A stretch of DNA of 64,000 bases from JACPUX01 sp964517465 (lineage in GTDB: Bacteria; Pseudomonadota; Gammaproteobacteria; Burkholderiales; Casimicrobiaceae), in contig CAZFEK010000011.1 in assembly GCA_964517465.1 (NCBI GenBank), forward strand, positions 22,832 to 86,831, in the 5' to 3' direction. Below are positions 51,536 through 58,535 of the stretch, piece by piece. How positions within the stretch are numbered: the first letter of the stretch is position 1; every line of letters starts with the position of its first letter. Below the pieces are notes generated by a model. It saw only the letters and a program-made list of their open reading frames with translations. It ran no database searches and was not told where the DNA came from. The translations under genes and the position numbers were made by a program.

Positions 51536-52246
51536 ATGAACGCGCCGGACACCCCCGCTTACGAGCAAGTCAAAGCCCACATTCGCGCCCGCATCGCCAG
51601 CGGCGACTGGAAACCGGGAGACCCGGTGCCCAGCGAAGCGCAGCTGATGCGCACTTTTCGCGTCAGCCGCATGACCGTACACCGCGCTTTGCGCGAGTTG
51701 GCTCAAGAGGGGTTGGTAACCCGGGTTCAAGGCTCGGGCACGCGCGTGGCGGCGCTCAATCCGATCGCCTCGCGCTTGGCGATTCGCGACATCCATGAGG
51801 AAATTGCCGAACGCGGCCACCGCCATGGCACCCGGGTGCTGCGCGTCGGAGCGGAAAGAGCGCGCGCCGAAACCGCCGAGGCGCTTGGGCTCGACCGGGG
51901 AGCACGGGTTCTTCACACCGTGCTGGTGCATATGGAAAACGAGGTGCCGATTCAATTCGAGGACCGCTACGTCAATCCCGCCGCGGCGCCGGAGTACTTG
52001 AAGGTGGATTTTTCCCAAACCACTCCCACCCACCATTTGATGGAGCACGCGCCGCTCACCGAAGCCGATTACCGCCTCGAGGCCTGCCTGCCCAGCATCG
52101 AGGAAGCGCGCGAACTGGGCATCAGCCCCAAAGAACCCTGTTTGGTGATGACCCGCCGCACGGTGAGCGGCGGCGTGGTCGCCAGTATTGCGCGCCTGGT
52201 ATACCCCGGCTCGCGTTATCGTTTCGCCGGCCAGTTTCAGATTTAA
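51536..52246 (+). CDS. hutC: Histidine-utilisation repressor HutC (GntR family)
   Basis: The product has 236 residues. The N-terminal GntR winged helix (residues about 5-70) has AYEQVKAHIRARIASGDWKPGDPVPSEAQLMRTFRVSRMTVHRALRELAQEGLVTRVQGSGTRVA. The UTRA effector domain (about 90-230) has VLHTVLVHMENEVPIQFEDRYVNPAAAPEYL. HutC represses hut genes until urocanate binds. It is divergent from hutU across a 125-base region with two identical operators, so it probably represses both and itself. The ATG at 51536 was used over an upstream in-frame start. Confidence 0.95.
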   Translation: MNAPDTPAYEQVKAHIRARIASGDWKPGDPVPSEAQLMRTFRVSRMTVHRALRELAQEGLVTRVQGSGTRVAALNPIASRLAIRDIHEEIAERGHRHGTRVLRVGAERARAETAEALGLDRGARVLHTVLVHMENEVPIQFEDRYVNPAAAPEYLKVDFSQTTPTHHLMEHAPLTEADYRLEACLPSIEEARELGISPKEPCLVMTRRTVSGGVVASIARLVYPGSRYRFAGQFQI

Positions 52247-52303
52247 CCGCGGGGGCGCGACCGAAGCCGGGCGCGAGCCGCGATCGACTGGCCCTATGCT
52301 TCC

Positions 52304-53335
52304 TCAGCGCGCCACTAGCACCCGATCCCGCCCCAAGGCCTGAGCCCTCTGCAAGGCCTGTTCGGCCGCCGCGAGCAGGCTCTGGGTATTGTCGGCGTTG
52401 CCGGGATAGCTGGCGACGCCGAGGGAGGCAGTAATCGGGCCCACGGCTTTGCCATGGGCACTCACGCGCATCTCGCGCAGCTGCGTCCGCAGGACCTCGG
52501 CCCTCCGCTGGGCGGTTTCGGCAGTCATGTCGGGAAGGATGAGCACGAATTCGTCGGTTTCGGCAGTCATGTCGGGAAGGATGAGCACGAATTCGTCGCC
52601 GCCATAGCGGCACGCGGCGTCTTCCCGGCGCACGTTTTTGGAAAGCAACTGGCCGACCGCTTTGAGAACGGCGTCGCCGGCGCTGTGGCCGATGGTGTCG
52701 TTGACGCGCCGGAAATCGTCGAGATCCATCATCAGCGCCGAAAGCGGCGCAGTGCGGCGCCGGGCGCGGTGCAAAAGCGCGGCGAGCTGCTCTTCCATGT
52801 AACGCCGGTGCAGGAGTCCGGTAAGGGGATCGCGCGCGGTTTGCAGGCGCAACTCGAGCTGGGCAACGACTTGGCGGGCCAGAATCGCCAGCGAATCGCT
52901 CTGCCCGGCGGTGAGCGTGCGCGGTTTGTGGTCAATCACGCAGAGGGTACCCAAGGCCGCGCCGTTGGGGGCGACGAGGGGCGCCGCGGCGTAGAAGCGC
53001 TGATGGGGCGGGGTGATGACCGATGGCATGCTCGCAAAACGCGAATCTTGGGTGGTGTCGGGCACCACGAAAACACCGTGCTGGCGGATTGCGTGAACGC
53101 AAAAGGAATGCTGGAGCGGCGCTTCGGTTTTTTCTAAACCAATCGCGGCCTTGAAGTAGAGCCGATCGACGTCGACCAGGCTGATCAGCGCGATGGGTAC
53201 TTCACAAATGCGTGAGGCAAGCAGCACCAGATCGTCGAATTGCGGTTCCTGGCCGGAATCGAGCACGCAGTAGTCGTACAAGGTCTTCAGGCGCAGTTGC
53301 TCAGCGGGCGTTTCGATGATGCGATCGGCGGCCAT
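52304..53335 (-). CDS. GAF-GGDEF diguanylate cyclase with an internal 42-bp tandem duplication
   Basis: The product has 343 residues. A GAF domain (about 20-165, VPIALISLVDVDRLYFKAAIGLE, HSFCVHAI) precedes a GGDEF domain (about 170-340) with DPLTGLLHRRYMEEQL, LMMDLDDFRRVNDTIGHSAGD, the RRED allosteric I-site and the RYGGDEF active site. It should make cyclic di-GMP from GTP. Directly after GGDEF the segment DEFVLILPDMTAET is repeated twice in tandem, from a perfect 42-bp DNA duplication. This doubles the beta hairpin after the active site and may alter or kill activity. Confidence 0.93.
   Translation of the reverse strand: MAADRIIETPAEQLRLKTLYDYCVLDSGQEPQFDDLVLLASRICEVPIALISLVDVDRLYFKAAIGLEKTEAPLQHSFCVHAIRQHGVFVVPDTTQDSRFASMPSVITPPHQRFYAAAPLVAPNGAALGTLCVIDHKPRTLTAGQSDSLAILARQVVAQLELRLQTARDPLTGLLHRRYMEEQLAALLHRARRRTAPLSALMMDLDDFRRVNDTIGHSAGDAVLKAVGQLLSKNVRREDAACRYGGDEFVLILPDMTAETDEFVLILPDMTAETAQRRAEVLRTQLREMRVSAHGKAVGPITASLGVASYPGNADNTQSLLAAAEQALQRAQALGRDRVLVAR
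52513..52596. repeat. Perfect 42-bp tandem duplication inside the GGDEF gene
   Basis: 52513-52554 and 52555-52596 are identical. Each codes for 14 residues in frame. Perfect identity indicates a recent event or an assembly artefact. Confidence 0.9.
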
Positions 53336-53619
53336 GATTCAGCTTCTCCTGCCAATGCGAACGCCACCGACTGGCCCAGTTCCGGTAGCCTGGGCTATGC
53401 TGGAATCGCCGGCTGGAATGAAATCGCTCATGATGCCCCCCCAAACTTTGGGCCGCCCCGGGGGCAGCCTATACGTTTTCTATCGGCCGGATCGGGTATT
53501 TCTTGATCCCGGTCAGATCAGGCCTGTCCTCGCCAGGCCGCTGAACCGCCTGCCGCGGTAGTCAAGACCGCTAGGGCAATGGTATAGTTCCTTTGCCTTC
53601 TATGGCATCCCTCATCTGA
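53336..53619. other. Non-coding stretch upstream of trpE
   Basis: No convincing gene. A TATAGT element at 53583-53588 could be the -10 box of the trpE promoter, giving a leader of about 180 bases. Its -35 is weak. Confidence 0.4.
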
Positions 53620-53781
53620 ATGATGCTTTTCGACACTTTTGAATTCACTGGCCGGGCCTTTTGGCGCTTCGGCTTTTGGCGCACGCCGCGCCAAGAGACC
53701 ATTGCGCCTGGCGTCGCGCGCGTAAGCGGCGCCCCGAAGCCCCCCGTGAAATTTAAGAGATCGTCGAAGCATCATGAATGA
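53620..53781 (+). CDS. Possible trp leader peptide (53 residues)
   Basis: This short frame starts with two Met codons, holds the motif FWRFGFWR with two Trp codons (TGG at 53662-53664 and 53677-53679), and ends with a TGA that overlaps the trpE start (ATGAATGA). A GCGCCAA (53688-53694) can pair with either of two TTGGCGC copies (53661-53667, 53676-53682), giving alternative hairpins as in attenuators. Weak points: no ribosome site is evident and no T run follows. A chance reading frame is quite possible. Confidence 0.3.
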   Translation: MMLFDTFEFTGRAFWRFGFWRTPRQETIAPGVARVSGAPKPPVKFKRSSKHHE

Positions 53782-55243
53782 AGCCCAGTTCCGAGAACTT
53801 GCAGCCCAAGGTTACAACCGCATCCCGCTGACGCTGGAAGCGTTTGCCGACCTCGATACCCCCCTTTCGCTTTACCTCAAGCTCGCCAACCAGCGTTTCA
53901 CCTACCTTTTGGAATCGGTGGTCGGGGGCGAGCGTTTCGGGCGCTACTCCTTCATCGGCCTGCCCGCCAAAATCCGCTTGCGGGTGCGCGGCCGGGTGGT
54001 CGAAGTGGAAGACCGCGGCGGCATCGTGGAGCGCTTTGAAGGCGACCCGCTTGCCTTCATCGAAAGCTACCGCGCCCGCTATAAAGTCGCCCCCCAGCCC
54101 GGCCTGCCGCGTTTTTGCGGCGGCCTCGCGGGCTATTTCGGCTACGACACGGTGCGCTACATCGAGCCCAAGCTCGCCGGCATCGGAAAGCCCGATCCGC
54201 TGCAAGTGCCCGACATCCTGCTGCTGCTCACCGAAGAGCTGGCGGTGGTCGACAACCTGGCCGGAAAAATCTACCTCATCGTTTACGCCGACCCGGGCGA
54301 GCCCAATGCCTATTGGAATGCCCAGGACAGGCTGCACACCCTGAGGCGCAAGCTTCGGCAGCCGGTGGATATTCCCTTTCAGACCGCCACCCGGGTGACC
54401 CCCGCGCAATCGCAATTCGGACCCGAGGCTTTTCAGGCTGCGGTGGCCAAGGCGCGGGACTACATCGCCGCGGGCGACATCATGCAAGTGGTGCTCTCCC
54501 AGCGCATCGCCAAGCCCTACGAGGAGTCGCCGCTGTCGCTCTACCGGGCACTACGCACCCTCAATCCCTCGCCCTACATGTTCTACTACGACTTCGGCGA
54601 CTTTCATGTGATCGGCGCTTCGCCGGAAATCCTGGTGCGCCAGGAAAGCGGCACGGTGACGCTGCGCCCCATCGCCGGCACACGCCCGCGAGGCGCCACA
54701 AGGGAGGCCGACGAACAGCTCGCCACCGACCTTTTGGCCGACCCCAAGGAAATCGCCGAGCACATCATGCTGCTCGACCTGGGCCGCAATGACGTGGGCC
54801 GAGTCGCGCAAACCGGGAGTGTCGCGGTCACCGACCGCATGACCATCGAGCGTTACTCCCACGTGATGCACATCGTCTCCAATGTCGAAGGGCGGCTGAA
54901 AGACGGCCTCAACAGCATGGACGTGTTGCGTGCGTCCTTTCCCGCCGGGACGGTGAGCGGCGCGCCCAAAGTGCGCGCCATGGAAATCATCGACGAGCTG
55001 GAGCCGGTGAAGCGCGGCGTCTATTCCGGCGCCGTGGGCTACCTCTCCTTCCAGGGCGACATGGACCTGGCCATCGCCATACGCACCGCGCTCATCAAGG
55101 ACGGGCAGCTTTATGTCCAGGCGGGCGCCGGCATCGTCGCCGATTCGGTGCCCGAGAACGAGTGGCAGGAGACGCAGAACAAGGCTCGCGCGGTGCTGCG
55201 CGCCGCCGAGATGGTGCAGCTCGGTTTGGATGCGGAGGCCTGA
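53774..55243 (+). CDS. trpE: Anthranilate synthase component I
   Basis: The product has 489 residues. The N-terminal part has the Trp-feedback region with LESVVGGERFGRYSFIG. The chorismate-binding domain (about 225-480) has DIMQVVLSQRI, LNPSPYMFYYDFGDFHVIGASPEILVR, RPIAGTRPRGAT, HIMLLDLGRNDVGRVAQTG, ASFPAGTVSGAPKVRAMEII, YSGAVGYLSF, AIAIRTALIKDGQLYVQAGAGIVADSVPENEWQE. It makes anthranilate with ammonia or with TrpG glutaminase. trpG should follow 3 bases after the stop but is interrupted (see next entry). Confidence 0.97.
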   Translation: MNEAQFRELAAQGYNRIPLTLEAFADLDTPLSLYLKLANQRFTYLLESVVGGERFGRYSFIGLPAKIRLRVRGRVVEVEDRGGIVERFEGDPLAFIESYRARYKVAPQPGLPRFCGGLAGYFGYDTVRYIEPKLAGIGKPDPLQVPDILLLLTEELAVVDNLAGKIYLIVYADPGEPNAYWNAQDRLHTLRRKLRQPVDIPFQTATRVTPAQSQFGPEAFQAAVAKARDYIAAGDIMQVVLSQRIAKPYEESPLSLYRALRTLNPSPYMFYYDFGDFHVIGASPEILVRQESGTVTLRPIAGTRPRGATREADEQLATDLLADPKEIAEHIMLLDLGRNDVGRVAQTGSVAVTDRMTIERYSHVMHIVSNVEGRLKDGLNSMDVLRASFPAGTVSGAPKVRAMEIIDELEPVKRGVYSGAVGYLSFQGDMDLAIAIRTALIKDGQLYVQAGAGIVADSVPENEWQETQNKARAVLRAAEMVQLGLDAEA

Positions 55244-55246
55244 GAC

Positions 55247-55339
55247 ATGTTGCTGATGATCGACAACAATCATCGACATCCAGCGGGTTCCGGCAGCGTC
55301 TTAAACATCAGAAATATCAAGCCAAGGCAAGGAAATTAG
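55247..55339 (+). pseudogene. trpG: trpG, 5' fragment interrupted by a mobile element
   Basis: ATG at 55247 opens MLLMIDN, the standard TrpG N terminus (normally continued by YDSFTYN). After the seventh codon (55267) the sequence turns to NHRHPAG and stops at 55339. The break coincides with the start of the integrase-bearing element. If the rest of trpG lies intact beyond the element it would need a new start. Confidence 0.75.
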
Positions 55340-55380
55340 CGTCCCGTAGCGGATCGTAAATTCTATTGCCATCCGGCGAA

Positions 55381-55423
55381 GTTGGGGGTATCGTTGGGGG
55401 TATCAAAAGACCGATACCCCCAA
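55381..55423 (+). promoter_or_regulatory. Direct repeat and hairpin covering the integrase start
   Basis: GTTGGGGGTATC is repeated in tandem (55381-55392, 55393-55404). The second copy pairs with GATACCCCCAA (55413-55423) over 11 bp with an 8-base loop. The hairpin ends one base before the integrase ATG and would hide any ribosome site. Confidence 0.7.
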
Positions 55424-55424
55424 A

Positions 55425-56657
55425 ATGCCCTTGACCGACGCCAAGCTCCGCAGTGCCAAGGCGGACGAGAAGCCCTACAAGCTGTCCGACTCCGGCGGCC
55501 TCTATCTGCTGGTCAAGCCGAACGGCTCGCGCCTGTGGCGCTGGAAATATCGCATTGCCGGCAAGGAGAACCACTACGCCATCGGCGAGTACCCCGCCAT
55601 CGGCCTGGCGGACGCGCGCACGGAGCGCGACGAGGCCCGCAAGCTAGTCAAGCAGGGCATTCACCCTTCCCACAATCGGCAAACCCAGCGGCTGGCGCAG
55701 GCTGCCGAAGGGGCCAACACCTTTCAGGCGGTAACGGAAGAGTGGATCGGCAAGAAGAAACCCGGCTGGACGGCATACTACCAGCGGCAAGTCACACGGT
55801 TTATGGAATCCGACGTGTATCCGTACATCGGCGCGCTGCCGATCCGCTCGGTGACAGCGGCGCATCTGCTGGAAATCGTTCGGCGTGTGGAGGGGCGCGG
55901 CGCTGAAACCGTGGCGCTACTGGTGCGCCAGTGGTGTTCGGCAGTCTTCCGCTACGCAGTGGCCACGCTGCGCGCGGATGGCGACCCCGCCGCCGCATTG
56001 CGCGGGGCAATTACCCGGCCGAAGGTCGAGCACCGCAAGCCGCTGACGCGGGCGCAGATCACGGCATTCCTGAAAGCGCTGGACGGGTTCAGCGGCTTCC
56101 GCACGACAACCCTTGCCTTGCGGCTGGCGCTGGTGACTTTCGTGCGCACCGTCGAGCTGCGCGCCGCCGAATGGACGGAGATTGATTTCGACCGCGCCGA
56201 ATGGCGCATCCCGGCCGAGCGGATGAAGATGCGCGAACCTCACCTGGTTCCGCTCTCGACGCAGGCGCTTGCGCTGTTGCGCGAGCTGCACAAGCTCACC
56301 GGCAACCAGCGCTGGCTGTTCCCCAACTACCGGCGACCGGAAACCTGCATGACGGCCACCACGCTCAACCGCGCGCTGGAGCGCATGGGGTTCAACGGCA
56401 AGGACAGCATCGGCTTTTCGGCGCATGGCTTCCGGGCGACGGCTTCCACCATTCTCAACGAGGCCGGCTATCGCGCCGACGTGATCGAGCGTCAGCTTGC
56501 GCACAAGGAGCGCAACACCGTGCGCGCCAGCTACAACCAGGCCGAATACCTCGCCGAGCGGCGCGACATGATGCAGCAGTGGGCGGATTTGGTGGATGGG
56601 CTGGCGGAGAAAAAGGTCAGCGCGAAAACTGGCAAAGCAAAGAAGGCAAAGGAGTAA
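55425..56657 (+). CDS. Tyrosine-type integrase (P4/DUF4102 family)
   Basis: The product has 410 residues. The N-terminal DUF4102 arm-binding domain (about 3-90) has LTDAKLRSAKADEKPYKLSDSGGLYLLVKPNGSRLWRWKYR. The core SAM-like domain is at about 100-200. The catalytic domain (about 210-390) has the first Arg in FVRTVELRAAEW, HGFRAT (His-x-x-Arg) and the nucleophile Tyr in VRASYNQAEY. These integrases usually use tRNA genes. Here the adjacent boundary is in trpG. A short Lys-rich tail ends it. Confidence 0.95.
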   Translation: MPLTDAKLRSAKADEKPYKLSDSGGLYLLVKPNGSRLWRWKYRIAGKENHYAIGEYPAIGLADARTERDEARKLVKQGIHPSHNRQTQRLAQAAEGANTFQAVTEEWIGKKKPGWTAYYQRQVTRFMESDVYPYIGALPIRSVTAAHLLEIVRRVEGRGAETVALLVRQWCSAVFRYAVATLRADGDPAAALRGAITRPKVEHRKPLTRAQITAFLKALDGFSGFRTTTLALRLALVTFVRTVELRAAEWTEIDFDRAEWRIPAERMKMREPHLVPLSTQALALLRELHKLTGNQRWLFPNYRRPETCMTATTLNRALERMGFNGKDSIGFSAHGFRATASTILNEAGYRADVIERQLAHKERNTVRASYNQAEYLAERRDMMQQWADLVDGLAEKKVSAKTGKAKKAKE

Positions 56658-56660
56658 GGG

Positions 56661-57626
56661 ATGGGGTACTACAACCAGTTTGAAGACTTCGACCCCAAAG
56701 ACGGACAAGTGCCATGGCACCCGTTTTCCATGCTGCCTTACATCGCATCACGGGCGCGGTGGATGCTCAACAAGCGTAGCAGCAAGGAGATCAAGACCGC
56801 TGCTTGGTCCATTGACGCGGTGCTCGACAGTTTTTTCCAAACAGAGGAAGAGCAATTTATTGAAGACCAACTGCAAAATAACGGCTGGGCCTGCAAGTAC
56901 ATCGACGAGCAGGCGCCCGATGGCCGTGCTGGCCTTCAAGACCTGATTCGTAACGGATTGCCGGAGTCTGCCAGCGACGACGAATATCTGGATTTCCCCA
57001 ACAAGGAAAACACCACAGAGCTCGAAGCGCTGAAGCTTTGCATCGACAACGGCTGGGAATTCGGCGACGAAGACTTCAAAGACCCGCAGCCGGAGGAACT
57101 GTTTGCAGTACTCACGCTGTGGTACATCGGCGACTGCCTGAAATGGCTCAAGCGAAACCCGGCCAAGCAGCGAGGCGGATTGAGTCAGCTTGTGGAAGAA
57201 AAGGGGTTGCGTCAGCTATACGAAAACCCGGAAATAAATTTGTCGCTCGCCGGCAAAGAGGCGCTGATGGCAATGGAGGCTGTCTGCTATGCCGAACAAG
57301 TAAGGGCGTTGGCTCGGCAGGATGCGCGATACCACAAGCTAAGCAGCGAATATCACCAGCACCGCCGCCGCGTTGATGAGCTCGCCGAGCAGAAGGCGGC
57401 CGCGAAGCGATCCGAGGTGGCGAAAGAGGCAGCAGCGAAACGCCATGAGGAGCATGCGATCCTGCGTGAAGAGGTGATCCGCTACTTCGAGGAAAACGAG
57501 ACCAAGTTCAGAAGTGTCGAGGCGGCCGCAAGGGCCATCGCTGGCGTCATTGTCCCCATCACGCACAGAACTGTTGTGGATTGGATTCGCGCACACAAAA
57601 AACAGCGGTCTGCTGGCAAACCGTAA
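56661..57626 (+). CDS. Element-encoded hypothetical protein (321 residues)
   Basis: It starts 3 bases after the integrase, with GGAGTAAGG as ribosome site, so it is likely co-transcribed. The product is acidic and soluble without signal peptide. The N-terminal half (YYNQFEDFDPKDGQVPWHPFSMLPYIASRARWMLNKR) is Trp- and Tyr-rich. Residues about 225-275 form a Lys/Ala/Glu coiled coil. The C terminus (VEAAARAIAGVIVPITHRTVVDWIRAHKK) looks like a helix-turn-helix. No family recognised. A DNA-binding or excision-related role is inferred from position. Confidence 0.75.
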   Translation: MGYYNQFEDFDPKDGQVPWHPFSMLPYIASRARWMLNKRSSKEIKTAAWSIDAVLDSFFQTEEEQFIEDQLQNNGWACKYIDEQAPDGRAGLQDLIRNGLPESASDDEYLDFPNKENTTELEALKLCIDNGWEFGDEDFKDPQPEELFAVLTLWYIGDCLKWLKRNPAKQRGGLSQLVEEKGLRQLYENPEINLSLAGKEALMAMEAVCYAEQVRALARQDARYHKLSSEYHQHRRRVDELAEQKAAAKRSEVAKEAAAKRHEEHAILREEVIRYFEENETKFRSVEAAARAIAGVIVPITHRTVVDWIRAHKKQRSAGKP

Positions 57627-57643
57627 AGTCTGCTCGGCAGACT
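57627..57643. terminator. Hairpin after the 321-residue gene
   Basis: AGTCTGC-TCG-GCAGACT directly follows the stop. It is a 7-bp perfect stem without a T run. Confidence 0.45.
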
Positions 57644-57742
57644 GTGCGCCATGCTTGCTGACATCATTCAACTATCTGTTTTCATTGGCTTTAATGCAAT
57701 CTCCAATCAACAAGCGCCGATACGCGCTAAGGAGTTGCAATC

Positions 57743-57949
57743 ATGGCCAATGCCGTCCTTCGTCTCCCCCTTGTAAAAGCCCGCACCGGGCTTTCCCGTT
57801 CCACCATTTACCTTCGCATCGCTGAGGGCTCGTTTCCGAAGCCGGTCAGCCTGGGCGCGCGCGCCGTGGGCTGGCTGGAGTCGGACATCGAGCAGTGGCT
57901 GACTTCCCGCGTGGAAGAAAGCCGTGGCGTAGTTGGTCACGCAGCGTAA
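57743..57949 (+). CDS. AlpA-family DNA-binding regulator
   Basis: The product has 68 residues: RLPLVKARTGLSRSTIYLRIAEGSFPKPVSLGARAVGWLESDIEQWLTSRV is the classic AlpA/MerR-like helix-turn-helix of P4-type elements. In such elements AlpA controls integrase and excision genes. A clear ribosome site (AAGGAG, 6 bases) precedes the ATG. It heads the polymerase gene group. Confidence 0.92.
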   Translation: MANAVLRLPLVKARTGLSRSTIYLRIAEGSFPKPVSLGARAVGWLESDIEQWLTSRVEESRGVVGHAA

Positions 57950-57959
57950 GGGGGCGATC

Positions 57960-58535
57960 ATGAGCGACAACACCAAGCCCCTGATCCCCGGCTTCAACCT
58001 CGACGCCCTGCGCCTGCCGCAGAATTTTGGCGAAGCGCTCGGCGTCAAGCGCCTCATTACCCGCGTGCCGGTGCGCAAGCCAATCAAGACCGAGTTCTTT
58101 CGCGTGCGCACCGGCGAGGCGTGGCGGTTCCAGACGATGATTCTGGAACTCAAGGAAGAAGGCGAAACCTTCATTCTTTCGCCTGCTGTGTGGGATGCCG
58201 TGCCGGAATTGCTGAAACCGGCGATGCTGCACTCGGCCATTGACCGCCGCAATAACGTGTTCCTGATTCCGGTGCCGCTGCCGGGCCAGGATGGGCGGCG
58301 CAATCCGTGGCATCAGTCCTTGCACAGTGCGGTGACCACGGCAGAAACCAGTTGGGTGCGCTCGGTTGCCAACCCCAAGCAGGGCGGTTACGACCTTTAT
58401 GTGGCCGACGGAAACATCGCCGACCCCGAATGGCCGGATGTCACGTTTCAGGAGTTGGTGCAGATCGCCTTCCGGGATCGTGTCATTGATTCCGCCGATC
58501 ATCCGATCATCAAGCAACTGCTTGGGGCGTCGTAA
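57960..58535 (+). CDS. Element-encoded hypothetical protein paired with the polymerase
   Basis: The product has 191 residues from ATG 57960, preceded by AAGGGGG. It is a soluble mixed alpha/beta protein (PLIPGFNLDALRLPQNFGEALGVKR, TEFFRVRTGEAWRFQTMILELKEEGETFILSPAVW, GRRNPWHQSLHSAVTTAETSWVRSVANPKQGGYDLY). Its stop overlaps the polymerase start (TAATG), so the two are translationally coupled and probably act together. I do not recognise a family. A polymerase accessory or primer-related role is inferred only. Confidence 0.7.
   Translation: MSDNTKPLIPGFNLDALRLPQNFGEALGVKRLITRVPVRKPIKTEFFRVRTGEAWRFQTMILELKEEGETFILSPAVWDAVPELLKPAMLHSAIDRRNNVFLIPVPLPGQDGRRNPWHQSLHSAVTTAETSWVRSVANPKQGGYDLYVADGNIADPEWPDVTFQELVQIAFRDRVIDSADHPIIKQLLGAS

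Noticed and set aside
53518..53775. Minus-strand frame of 85 codons upstream of trpE
   Set aside because: Composition is unlike a folded protein, and there is no ribosome site.
55268..55380. tRNA 3' end as the usual P4-integrase attachment site
   Set aside because: No T-arm or acceptor sequence ending in CCA could be found. The trpG break explains the boundary better.
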